From the NCBI GenBank assembly GCA_023055425.1, contig JALGPY010000009.1:54436616-54500615 (forward strand): 64,000 nucleotides of DNA, given 5' to 3'. Below, piece after piece: positions 45,643-57,450 of this stretch. The notes below the pieces were generated by a model. It did no database searches, was not told the origin of the DNA, and worked only from the letters and a program-made list of their open reading frames with translations. Positions within the stretch are counted from its first letter, which is position 1; every line of letters starts with the position of its first letter. Both the position numbers and the translations under genes were made by a program. This DNA comes from Linanthus parryae. Lineage: Eukaryota > Streptophyta > Magnoliopsida > Ericales > Polemoniaceae.

Positions 45643-47810
45643 AGGGTTTCATACATCACACAACAATGAACATTATTTTCTTTGATTGGGCACGGTGAAT
45701 CATAAGATGCGATATAGAAATGAAGGTGAATATTATTATGTCGATGTTGATATGGATCTGAATAATAATTTAATTAATATAGTATGATGTATCTCCTGGT
45801 TTTCTGCTGTCATACACGTTATCAACTTGCAGTGTGCCATAACGGGCGAGGTCTCAAATTGTGAGAGACTTTATGAGCGAGACAAGAATGAAAATATTGT
45901 GTCTACGATGTCACAAGTATCTTTGATTGTCACATTCTAAATATAGCACACAGTTGTAAACTACATTATTACTTCATTCAAATAAAGTTGATGTTCTTGA
46001 CAAAAAAGATGACACGATCGGATAATATTTTCCAAGGACATGGCTTTCATCATGCGAGGAAAATAAGACGTTTGTGGTCAGCCGGGCAGCTGCCATTGGA
46101 GAAAGCAATACTAGATAACGTAAAGCGGTGCCGCGTATTAAATAAGTCGTGTGACACACTCTCTTGCTGGGTCAGTTTTATCCTTGAAATAAGAAATTCA
46201 GATTAAATTTAAATGAAATACGAGATCCTTCTCTTACAGAAATCTCAAAATAAAATGTGAGGTAGGTCAATGTTCGGGCTTCATAGATATTAACCGAACT
46301 GGGTCCCTTATAATCTTTAGATAGCCCTACCATAAGAATAGTAAGTAAGGCAGTTTCACAATTTAACCTGTGTTTCATCGTATGCAAGTAATATCTCGCG
46401 CAAGGCAGATTTAGGAATTCATTATTCTAAAATTAGAAAAATTAAACAAAATAAATGCAATTTTTGAATTTTGTAAAACATAGTAGTAGAAGTTACCGAG
46501 TTATAGTGCAATTATTGTGGGCTTAAGTAAAAAAAAAATAAAAATAAAGAGTAAAATTTTCTAAAAGTTAAGTGGGGCTATGGTCTCCACTTGTCCTAAG
46601 GTAAATAAGATCTGCCACCTCACTCTCACGTTGGTAAAAGTACTAATAATTCATGCATTACTTTGTCATACATCTACTGTGATGGATGTGTTTCATACAC
46701 TCAGGATGAAGACAAGCTATAAAATCTCCAAAACAACCTGGATTATTATTGAAAACAAATCTTTATGTAATATTATTGACCATACTTTAGTGTCCAATCA
46801 CTAAGAAATTGGAGGAAACTAATGCAAACTACTGTCCACCATTAGTTGTAACAGGTGATCGGCATGTTGACTAATTCACTGATGGATTCTATTCTTTGCC
46901 GTGGAGGCAAAAGTCTAATGTAAGAAGTTAGATGAATCTGCCTAAATGTAGGGGTTATTGCACAATTTTAGAGGGGCTAAAGTGAATTAATACACAATTT
47001 GCATAGTAAGATTGCAAGCTTGAAAACTTGAGTGGGCATGGTCATGACAATAGCCAATTATATGTATAGCAGTTCTTTATTTGCTATAATCCTTAAAGAA
47101 ATTACTCCATCAAAACACAATATTCTTTGTTTACTTGTCCAAACATATTCATGTTGATGCAATCATTTTGGCGATAGCAGGACTCAAAATATGGTGAAGT
47201 GAAAAGAATGCTATTTGAGGGCTGGAGATTTATAAAAAAACCATTAGAAAGTCGTAAACCAAATTTACAATGTTATTTGAGGGCCGGAAATATTATTATA
47301 AACCATTACAAAAACCATAAACCAAATTTACAACCCCAAAACTGGTTTTCAATCAACTTCTTTGTGAGTTTGTGTAAATAGAATGGCAAATTTTGTATAA
47401 CTTGCCATGGAGTTGTGTACAAGCTCAGCGTTGGCAGCAACGAGCTCGTGTAAATGTGTTGGTCGGATACATTGAGGCCGAAATCTGGCCAACCAGAACA
47501 AGTGGCCCAGTTGTTTTCTTTGAAAACAGGCTTGCATTTTATTTAGCTAGTGGACATTATCCAAAACCCAATTACCGTTGAAACATGGAGGGCAACATAT
47601 AGCTCAATAAGAACATACAAGAAGACCCAAGCCCATTATTCCATGATAAATTATGTGCGAGGTTTTTTCTTGTTTCTGACACCATCAAACCCTAACCTAC
47701 CCACCCAGCTCTTACAAATAGCAATAACATGTTCCTTTTCAGAGGCGCTGCAGAGAGAGGACTAATTGTTAGATATATTCTGGAATAAATGAAATTGTTA
47801 GATATTTGGA
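44601..47810. other. Intergenic stretch without a supported gene
   Basis: It contains the CT microsatellite at 45,586-45,638 and a two-fold repeat of about 70 bases at 47,210-47,330 (TATTTGAGGGC units). Otherwise only short frames with no recognisable domain. Confidence 0.35.
45586..45638. repeat. CT/TC dinucleotide microsatellite, about 26 units
   Basis: An uninterrupted alternation of C and T, immediately followed by CATTAGGGTTTC. Confidence 0.95.
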
Positions 47811-47890
47811 GTAAGTGACGTGTTCGTACTCCAATTTATACAACGGATGTCCATGTGATGTATAGATTGGAGCACGGACACATCATTTAC
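47811..47890. repeat. Short hairpin: 32-base arms, 16-base loop
   Basis: Arms 47,811-47,842 and 47,859-47,890 are complementary at 27 of 32 positions. The five differences are all transitions, three of which would be G-U pairs in RNA of the + strand. The size is in the range of a plant miRNA precursor or a very small MITE. Confidence 0.6.
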
Positions 47891-48296
47891 TTTAGAGTAC
47901 ATAATAACTGCATGGGAGAGAGCGCCCAACAAGTGGCTCGACAAGTGACTCCGCCGCTCAGTTTAAGCCGCAAGGACTTCACCCAATTTCATTATTTAAG
48001 CGGTAAGGATTCCGATTCCCAAGTTCATCGTTAAGGTTCAAACATCATCCTCCCATCAATAGGATTAGATGGCTAGACGAGTTTTACAGGCCGATTCATT
48101 GGGCTTGATTAATGTATATTGGGCGAGAATAAGTAAGTCTTCAGTTAGACACTGGGCTTTTATGTGCCAATTATTCTTAAAAGGGGAATTATGAAACCAC
48201 AACGTTTACAAGACCTTGACCTGCATTTGTGTAAAGCCCATTTTGGCCTTCTTGTTGCAGTTTTAAAAGGAACAGAATGCAAGTCCAAGTCTAAGT

Positions 48297-48547
48297 GCAT
48301 GTTTGGTAACTCGAACTTCAATCAGTTTTTAATTCACTCAGTCATTTTAATTTATTTCCGCCGTTGTACAGTTTTGCAATTTCGATTAAAAAATCTGTCT
48401 AATTTTGCAGATTTTCACATTATGTCGATTTAACATCCGTACAATACAGTAGTAGAATTTTCAAGCACTTTTAGATTTTCAGTTAGCTAATCTGCTCAAA
48501 ACAAAATTCAGCTAATTATTAATTTTTCAGTTTCTACCAAACATGCA
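48297..48547. mobile_element. Small MITE with TGCATGTTTGGTA ends
   Basis: TGCATGTTTGGTA at the left and its near complement TACCAAACATGCA at the right bound 251 bases without coding capacity. Target duplication unclear (AAG and TTT flanks), so the superfamily is uncertain. Confidence 0.5.
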
Positions 48548-49196
48548 TTTTAAATTTTAATAATCAAATTCAACCAGTTGAGCCTCGTGAGTAATCTACA
48601 AGAACCAACAATTGACAAGTTTCTGTAGACTTTGACAAATGACCATGTCATCTTCCATAGTTTGGTCTTGAAACAGCTATGACTACCAATGGCAAGTGAT
48701 CTTGTAATGTCTTTGAGTAAGGACTTAATTGAAGTTCGACAAAAGTCAATGATTCTTTCAACATTTTCAAAAGATGACTTTAGAGCCAACTTTCTTTTTC
48801 TTTTCAGAATGTATTTGGAGAACTTTTTTTTCTTCTATTATAGATCTTTATGAAATTGATTTAGCTAAATCATGTGAAAGTGTGTAATGTAGGTGTAAAC
48901 AGGTCAAGTAATACTCTAGGAAAGGGGGGGGGGGATTTAATAGAGTATGTTAATTTTTACCAAAACTCAAGTTTTTGAAACCTTAGTAAAGCAAGCTGTT
49001 GATATCTCAAAGCTTTGAAATAGATTTGAGAAGCTGAAAGATATAACAGCAGAGTATAGAGGCTTCAAAGCTTTGAGACTTGGAAAGCTCCAAAGTTTTG
49101 AGACTTCCAATTTAAACTGTAAGTAAATGCAGCAAAAATAAATAGCAATGACACATATATTTTACAGAGTTCAGTCACAATTGGAACTAGTCTCTG
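48548..49196. other. Intergenic, nothing recognised
   Basis: AT-rich; a run of nine G occurs near 48,927. No frame or repeat of note. Confidence 0.35.
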
Positions 49197-50086
49197 TGTT
49201 AGAAAACGATGCGGAAGCGCAATGCCAGTTGTTGGAGACCAAGAAGAGTGATTAGACGAAGAACAAGATGAAGAACACAGCGATATAACGTGGTTCACTA
49301 GTTTTTAGGCTAGCTACATCCACGGACCAAAACGAACCAATTTATTGATGAGAGAGCCAATTACAATCCAAGACACACCACACATGTCAATAGAAGAGTC
49401 CTACACCCATATATAGGCATAAACTAGTGACTTGTGCCCAAAGCAACCCTCAAACGTTGTCAAAATCGAACAAGGAAACAATTCCAAAACGGACAAGGAA
49501 ACAATCCTTAGCCGCCTTGGACCAAGTCAATTTTCTATGCTAGGTTTGAATCACCAAAATCTAACAAATCTCCATCTTGATTCAAACACCCTAGCAACCA
49601 ATCCAATGCTCCTCATCAATCCAATTGTGGATGCGCCTCCCAATCAAGAACGCCTCCACCCAATTCACCAAATCCTTTCTCCGATTACCATCCGTCTTTT
49701 TCAACGAACACGCCAATTGTAGATGCATCTCCAACAATCAAATTTGAAGTGCTCCACCCTAATTTAAACGATCAACCAATCAACCGATAGAACATATTCC
49801 CAAATCTGCAGTATTGGAATACATTCACTATGCGCCAGAACAAGCGCGTCTTTGCGTCTCAACAAACGCGTCGACTTGTGTGTCTCAACCAACACACTCT
49901 AATGCACCATGACACAATGCATCTCCCCAATATCATCACAATGACACTTTATGATGAAAGTGCATATCAATCAATGTCATGCCAATTGCGCCGCCAATAT
50001 ACCGCACCAAGACGCCAAACGAGACACGCCCAATATCGTGCCACCAATCAATGCGTGCACAATAACACGCCCCCAATCAACACATA

Positions 50087-51095
50087 CCACTCCGTTTCTT
50101 CTCTTTAGACCCCTTTCTATTTTAGGACGTTTCCTCTCTTGCTCCCCCTTTCCTCTTTTGGCATGTTTAATAATGCACAATGACGAATTTGCCCTCATAA
50201 TTAATACCACATCTTTCACTTCAACATACCCCACCCAACTCATTTTTTTTTTCTACAAAAAAAACCCTACCCACTTTCTCTCCACCCTTTCATTACCACC
50301 ACCCATTATTAGGATAGAGAGAGAAGTGGGCAGACGGCATAGAGAGCGAGAGAGAGAGAGAGAAGGGAGGAGAAGACTGGAGTCTTTGAGGCGATCTCAC
50401 GGTGGTGGCGACCGGATGAGATGGTGCAGGCGATGGCGACCAGATCCGACAGACAGATTCCGAGAGGAAGAAGAAGGGAGGAAAATACGGGGATTTTGAG
50501 GCGATCTCACCGCAGCGCTTCCGGCGATCTCGACGGCGATGCCGAGAGAAGGAGATGGCGATGCCGAGAGAAGAAAATGACAGGTAAATTCACATCCTTC
50601 TATAGATCCATCACAGGTAAATTCAGAGAGAGGATTCTGATGGGTCTCCTCTTTAGATCCATCACTTTTGATTTAAGATGTGTTATTTTTTCAGAGGCGG
50701 TGGTGGTGGCGGCGAGGCGGTGGTGGTTGCAAGATCCGTTGATTACAGCAGTGTCTTCTTCTTCTTCCTCTTTTTCTTTTCATCTTCTCTTCTTCTTCTT
50801 CCTCTGACTTTTTTTATTCAATTTGTAATTTTTTTATTTGATTTAAAATTAACCTCTTGATTATGTAAATTTGTTGTTGTAGATCTGTTATAATGTGTTG
50901 TGGATCGTTGTTGACTGGTGGTTCTACTGGTGGTGTTGGTGGTGGTGTTGTTTCTCTTACCAACAAGAGAGAGAGAGAGGGGAAAGAGATAGGAGAGACA
51001 AAGACAGGAGAGAGGTGAGGGTAACAGAGTCATTTTCCATTTTTCCTTAATTCTTCTGCAAACCCAAAGGGGGCTAAACACAAGAAACGGAGTGG
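50087..51095. mobile_element. TIR element of about 1.0 kb with TA flanks, nested in the copia-like element
   Basis: Both ends read CCACTCCGTTTCTT inward, and about 27 of the first 30 bases agree. TA lies outside each end (50,085-50,086 and 51,096-51,097), suggesting Tc1/mariner-type insertion, though the termini are not a standard Stowaway consensus. The interior holds GA- and TTC-rich stretches and internal partial repeats (GAGGCGATCTCAC twice), but no transposase. Confidence 0.6.
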
Positions 51096-51423
51096 TACCC
51101 AATAACATGCATCCAATTAATGCGCGCCCAACAACGCGCTACCAATCAATTGCGTGCCAACAAGACACATCAATTTGTCCATGCCACGAGCCAAATCCAC
51201 CGGTTGATCTGAGCTGTCTCCACCTTGACTTGAATCCTCCTAGCGGCCCGAACAAGATCGCTCCATGCCGATGCTCCAACTCTTACGAGTTCTTGCAACG
51301 GATGAGCCCAATTTAGATCCACAAGCCCAATGCTCCATATTGGAAGCCCGATTGCGCCGGAACGCCAATTGCACGTGAATCTCCAAATTCACGCTAGAAT
51401 GCGCGCTGGATGCTCCATGGCAA

Positions 51424-51523
51424 AGAACCCGATAGCTCCCACAATAAGGAACCCGATTTTCCCTCAATAAGGAACCTGATAGCTCCCACAATAAGGAACA
51501 CAATAGTTCCCCCAATAAGGAAC
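51424..51523. repeat. Four 24-bp tandem repeats
   Basis: Units begin GAACCCGAT, GAACCCGAT, GAACCTGAT and GAACACAAT and each ends in CAATAAG. They lie in the interior of the copia-like element near its primer site. Confidence 0.85.
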
Positions 51524-51668
51524 TTGGTGGTGGGTGTGTCAACAAAATTCTCATCAACAGGATAGATCTTCATCCCCAAACGATTTCGCCTTCACTCATC
51601 ACCAACAAACTCAAACTCAACAACCTGGCTATGATACCACTTGTTAGAAAATGATGTGGAAGCGCAAT

Positions 51669-54600
51669 TGTAACACCCCGTCTAAATCCTAGGGGTAAGA
51701 CAGTAATTTGGGAGGTAAAATAAAATTTAGTTGCGAAAATAAGTTGGATAAAATTTTAGTGTTTTATCATATAAGAGTTTCAGAAACGTTGGTTAAATTT
51801 CGTAATATATTTCGCGAGAGTTTTCTCTAATTTTAGTGGTGACCGCGTGTGCGACCACGGCGAGGCTTGCTAGGCATGTTAAACCTAATCAACCTATCCT
51901 CTAATGTGCCCAACTACACTCAATAATTTCTAAAAACTCTTATTTTAATTTCACTTCACCAGATTGTTCTCCTCCTTCCTTTGCCTTCACGGCAAAGCAC
52001 CAACATCACCGCCATAACACTTCACCGCCTCCTCAATCACCGCCCCATCTCTCTCTATAAAAACCCAGCTCACTCCCCTCCTGGCACACCCAGCAGCCAC
52101 CACAACCACCTCCTCCTCCATTGTCGCCATCACCATCATCACCACCACCTATGAAGTAAACCCACCTTCCAACCTCTCTCTCTCGCCACCTCCTCTGTCC
52201 CTCTCTCTCTCTGTCTTGCTCTTCCAGCCGAGAGAAACACCAACAACAGCAGCTGGAGCAGCGGCAATGATGGCCAACGACCACCACCGGATAGCCACCA
52301 TCGAGAAACCACTCGATCACCACCACCATGGCCATTTCTCTCTCTGCCTCCCCGTTCAACCTCTAGCTCTCTCACTCTCTGTTTCTCTCGTCCCTGACCT
52401 GAACAGAAACAGCAGGAGCAACAGCGGCAAACAACCACCAGCCACCACCGTCGCTGCTTCCTCCGGCGAGAACCACCCAACGAGCACCACCACCTCTTTT
52501 TTCTCTCTCTGTTTCATCCTCTCTCCCTCCTCTCCTCTGTTCTGAACCCAGAGGAATACTAAGCAGCAGCTAGCAGCGAGGGAGGAAGAAGACCCACCGG
52601 CGGCCGAACCTCCATAAATTCCGGCAAAGTTTTTAGCCCAACCAAACGGGAGGCACCAAACCCTCTTGCTCCGTCTAAATGGCACCTAGGAGAGCCGACC
52701 AGCATCCAGGAATGCTCAGCCGAAGACCAAGCCGCCATATGCAGCCCCATCAAACAACTCCGGCGAGCTCCACATTTTTCCGACGAGGAGTTTGGTTCGG
52801 CCAAAGCAACGCCCCCCACCCCTCTCCCTTGGTCTCTCCAGCCTCTGTAAGGCCCGACTATGTTACTGGAATGCTCAGATGAGGCCAAGAGCCACCGGAA
52901 CAACTCCGGTCGAGCTCCAACTCCGGCGGCAATTTCGTCGCCTCGACCCGCTTCAAATGTTTGTCCGTTTCTCGCATTTCTTTGGACGGGTACGCTCTAA
53001 AATCTCCCTATATTTCATTTTATGTTGTCAAAATCCTATATTGATGGCATGACTTCGTGTTTTGATCGGGTGAGGAAGAAACTTCATCGTTGGGGGTGTT
53101 CTGAGGGGAGCTAAGTGTCTTTTAAGTAAACTATTTTAGTAAGGTTGGGGGTACTTGTTGAAGTTTGGCTAAAACTTTAGGGGGCTGACTATAGTTTATA
53201 TACTTCATGTTATATGCTCATTGCTTAAAGCTATTGTTTTAGTAAATAATATTTCAAATAAAGATAAATAAATGTTTTAGTGAAATAAATATTTTTATAA
53301 ATGATAGTGATAAATCACTCTCTTGGAAATAATCAAATAAAAATATTTGTGAGTATATAAGCATCCCGTTTCTTTTAATAAATAGCGATTTTGAAGTAAG
53401 TACTTATCAATCTTTTAATAATTGAATATTGTTTCCCTATATCTCTTTATAAATATGAGAAATCGCTATTTTCTTACTATTGTTAAAAAGATTGTAACAT
53501 TTTGCTTAATTTGATTAATATCTACAAGAGTTAGATAAATTATTTATCGAGTTATTTCCTTATAAGACTTAAGATCGGATCTTATTGGGCTTTATTTGGG
53601 GAATCGCGAGAGTTGGACCTAGTTACATGGCGAGCCGAGCATCTAAATAGTAAAGTGCTTTCTTTATTTAGAATAATATTGTTGTAATTAGAAATCGATA
53701 ATCGTTAGCAACAGGTTCATAAACGAGGACAACGAACGTCCGTAGGAGCTTTTACGTGCTAATTGCTGAAGATTATGGTGAGTATACATGCCAAGCCTTG
53801 TGTGCCAAGCTTCCTTCGTGTCAAACGTAATTTTTTATGTTATGTATCAAAATTTGTATGGTTTATTTGATACTTGCCGGTTTTGTTTATTTATTCTTTG
53901 GAAAATCTCATACGATAATTATTAATCCGTAATAACGTAAAGTGGAAAGAGTTGTGCGGGGAACGTCATTTGGATTATTATTGATTTGGTTTGGTTGTTG
54001 TTGGCTTTGTCTACTCGACCCATTATTATTTAGCCCGGTTGCCATTGCCCCGGGTTCGCTCCATGTACTCACCTCTCTGGTCGCAAGTAGTCTTAGGGGG
54101 GGTGCCGGCACTTAAGATCCTAGAAGCTTGTGATGGGATATATTGATGTTGCGATTGAATTTTCTCCGTTCAACTCAACAATTAAAATGGATATTTCTGA
54201 ATTGGCAGTTTATTGATGAGGAATTGGATGTTTATGATTAAATGAGGATATCAGAGTTGGATTATTGAAATTGGATTGGGATTACCATACGAGAAGGTTG
54301 GTTATGAGTTAAAGGCTGATTTCTGGAAATTTACAGAATTGCGTCTGGAACTTGAGAATATTTTTATTGTCTTTTACTTTCGTTGTGCAAATGTTATTAT
54401 TTACCGTTTTACTTAAATTATCGTCTCCTCTGTGTTTAAATGCTTGGGTGTTGCTCACTCAGTATTTATTGCTGACTTTGAAAACTGCGGTTCCTGTTTT
54501 CCTTCCCACCGCAGGTTTAGAAGCAGAAGACTTGGTGTAGCAGGGTACGGGACTCACCTAGAGGAATATCATCACGATTTGATCTAGTTTGTCAGCTAAG

Positions 54601-54791
54601 CCTAGTGTAGTAATTTTGAGACGCACGTTTTATTCAGAGACTTGTGTAATGTTTAAGAGTTTTGTACTGTTTAATATTATGTAATAAATAATTCAGGATG
54701 TTATGCTTTTGATTTCCATCGTCACTTTTAGCAGCGCCCTCCTTGGCTTTCCGGTCCGGAACGGAAGGCCTGGGGATCAGGGGTTGTTGCA
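51669..54791 (+). mobile_element. 5' LTR (LTR B) of a Tekay/Del-like Ty3/gypsy element, interior truncated
   Basis: It starts TGTAACACCCCG and ends GGGGTTGTTGCA, 3,123 bases. TGGTATCAGAG at 54,794-54,804 is the initiator-Met primer site, so this is a 5' LTR and not a solo one. A TATA box (CTCTATAAAAACCC) lies near 52,054-52,067, before a C-rich leader with proline- and histidine-codon runs that are not genes. No gag-pol and no 3' LTR follow in the window. Confidence 0.75.
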
Positions 54792-55513
54792 GGTGGTATC
54801 AGAGTGGTTCTTTCCACTCAGAGATTAAACCTGTAGGGTAACTAAAAATGAACATAGGGTAAGATAATAAAACTGGAAAAGCCGATCGGGTTGTAGGTAG
54901 CTTAAGTGTTGGTCTTGCTGTCCCTTCGACCTTCATACTTTGATATCGTTTGGTTTGGTTTGGTTTGGTTTGATTTGATTTGAGAACTTCAATTTTATGA
55001 GTGCCTGATGTTGTTATTCCTTTGATAGAAATATGGATTGTTGGAATCATATTCTGTATTATGGATGAAGTACTGTCTTATCTAAGGAGACAAGTCTTGT
55101 TGGCATTTGTGACAAATGTTACTCCTATAATGAAAAAATGGGAAGTGAAAATTTAATTATGAATCGTGGTTGATATGTGTTCTGATCTCTATGTGATTGT
55201 TGAAACTTAGATTATTCTTTTTATGCATTCTTGGTTGATTGTTGGATGAATTTTGCTTCTATGCTATGGGTTATGAATTATTAAAGTTGGATTGTAGGTC
55301 ATGAATGACTTGTTGCTTTATATGAGATTTATGAGTTCAATGAGAGATTCATATGTGTGACATACTATTTGGTATTTCATTTGTAATAATTATAGTGGTG
55401 CAGTATTAAGAATACATAAACCCTTGTGACTATGACATGATAAGAGAACCTTGAACGGGGAATCGTGGAGGAAATTAGAAGAAATGTTGAAAATTTGACC
55501 AAAGGTCGCAGAG
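54792..55513 (+). other. Primer site and short remnant of the LTR B element interior
   Basis: After the primer site there is AT-rich sequence with a (TTTGG)n run at about 54,948-54,972. No gag similarity was visible. The point where the element is cut off cannot be located. Confidence 0.45.
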
Positions 55514-56965
55514 TTACGCGATTTGGTATAGGAATTTAGAAATTTCAATTTCTGCATGCAATACTTGTCTAGTGAAAGCAAAATGAACCTTTGAAGCAGG
55601 GGCGGACCTATGTAGGGGCAGGGGGGGCAACTGTCCCCCTGAAATTTATAAATTTCTACTAGTACCCTTAGTTTTATAAATTTTTTATGAACAAACTGAA
55701 AGGAATATAGAATTTTGTCCCCCTTAAGATTACAAATTGCTCAGTTGTCCAAGTAGTTAGTTGTTGTAGTTGCCAAATCCTACTTCACAGGTTCGATTCT
55801 CCTACTAATCAACATTTTCTTCATTCATTTTTTGCCAATTTACAACTTATCATTAAAAACTCATTGTCTCCTCGAAAAAAAAGAACGAATTGTGACTTGT
55901 GAGTGTAGTGTTCATTATAACTTACCATCTACCATTAAAAACTCATTGTCTCCTCGAAAAAAAGAACAAAAACTGTGACTTGTGAGTATTTTTGTTCATT
56001 ATAATTTACCATTTACCATTAAAAACTCATTGTCTCCTCGAAAAGGAAAAGAAAAAATTGTGACTTGTGAGTATTTTGTTCATTATAATTTACCATTTAC
56101 CATTAAAAACTCATTGTCTCCTCGAAAAAATAAATAAATTGTGACTTGTGAGTATTTTGTTCATTATAATTTACCATTTACCATTAATAACACATTGCCT
56201 CCTCGAAAAAAAAAAACAAATTGTGGCTTGTGAGTATTGTGTTCATTATTAATTTGATATTTGTGTGTATAATTGCTTATGAAATGTAACGACTTTTGAC
56301 TATTGGCTTTGACTTTAAAACTTTGACTTTTGGCTTTGCGAATCTTGTCCCGGCTGACTTGATTTCCTGGCTCCGCCACTGCTTTGAAGTGACCCAAAGA
56401 GTTTTCAACAAACTATCAATTTTTTCTTTAACAGGAAATTAATACCGACACTTTGTGCCTTTAGTGTCCCAAATTTTAGGACAGCTACACCCCTTCAAGT
56501 TTCTAAAATGGCACTTCCACTCTATTTTGTCCTAAATTTTAAGACACCTACACTCCTGATTGCGTAAAAGAAATAGCATAATTTCTCCGAAAGCGATACA
56601 ATTAAATTGTGTTGTGTGACACAAATGAAGTAATTTTAGCTCGTGTGAACGTAGAACTTTCCCATACATGATTGTCCTAATGTCATTTCAATCTGTTCAC
56701 ATCTTTACGCGATCTGGTATAGGAATTTAGAAATTTCAATTTCTGCATGCAATACTTGTCTAGTGAAAGCAAAAGCAACCTTTAAAGTGACCCAAAAAGT
56801 TTTCAACAACCTATCAATTTTTTCTTTAACAGGAAACTAATACCGACACTTTGCGCCTTTAAGTGTCCCAAATTTTAGGACACTTGCACCCCTTCAAGTT
56901 TCTAAAATGGCACTTCCACTCTATTATTGTCCTAAATTTTAGGACACCTACACTCCTGATTGCGT
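55514..56965. repeat. Two-copy duplication, the first copy carrying a hAT insertion
   Basis: 55,514-56,565 minus the insertion matches 56,705-56,965 (TTACGCGAT...CACTCCTGATTGCGTA) with a modest number of differences and small deletions. The second copy reads AACCTTTAAAGTGACCC where the first is split by the hAT element. Confidence 0.8.
55597..56381. mobile_element. Non-autonomous hAT element, 785 bp, 8-bp target duplication
   Basis: The ends are CAGGGGCGGACC and GGCTCCGCCACTG (inverted, imperfect). CTTTGAAG lies on both sides (55,589-55,596 and 56,382-56,389), the 8-bp duplication of hAT elements. Inside are five tandem units of about 83 bases (starts 55,851, 55,933, 56,017, 56,101, 56,182; shared CATTAAAAACTCATTGTC) and a tRNA-like stretch near 55,738-55,812 with GGTTCGATTCTCC. 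No transposase. Confidence 0.88.
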
Positions 56966-57450
56966 ATTAAGAGAGCTAACTTGTCTCAAAAACCCCTATC
57001 AACAATTGATCTCACCCATACGGAAACAACATCTCAATTCGGGAGTGTAAGTGTCGTGAAATTTGACACACCGAAGCAAAGTGTCCTTTTCCCGAACAAG
57101 AAGGGGTGAAATGTCTTTACAACAAACTTAATGGGGTTAAAAGTGTATTTTACCAATTATATGCTCCTTTAAGATTTGAATTTATGTATCTAACCATTGA
57201 GTGCATGGCATAGGTATATAAACTTATTGATTATGTCCACATTGAATTTTATACACCCATGGCCATGACTGAAATTAATTTGTATGTACTCCATTATTGT
57301 TCTAAGTTCTAACAATTGAATACACCGCATTAATTTACAAATTTATTGAGTAAATAAACCCATGATGGTTATTTAGACCACCCATCACCAATTTCTTGAG
57401 TAAAAAAGATAAATTTTGAGAGCAGTTATAACGCAGTAACACTTCACTCA

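Larger units (their letters stand above)
49197..51668 (-). mobile_element. Non-autonomous copia-like element, cut by a Ty3/gypsy LTR
   Basis: In minus sense the 3' LTR is 49,197-49,566 (370 bases, TGTTAGATTT...TTCTAACA), preceded by the purine-rich AAGATGGAGATT. At the other side 51,642-51,668 holds only the last 27 bases of the 5' LTR, followed in minus sense by TGGTATCATAGCC at 51,627-51,639, a near match to the initiator-Met primer site. The rest of the 5' LTR is replaced by LTR B from 51,669. The interior has no gag or pol and contains a 1-kb TIR element. Confidence 0.75.

Noticed and set aside
49951..50807. Open frames of 182 and 128 codons with Arg/Glu runs
   Set aside because: They come from GA- and GCG-rich stretches of the copia interior and nested TIR element and cross the element boundary at 50,087.
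52033..52903. Several overlapping 100-115-codon frames on both strands
   Set aside because: They are inside LTR B and consist of simple-sequence codons (CCA, CAC, TCT); no conserved motif.
55738..55812. Possible tRNA gene
   Set aside because: A B-box-like and a weak A-box-like motif are present, but no cloverleaf with a paired acceptor stem can be drawn. Reported only as a tRNA-like part of the hAT element.
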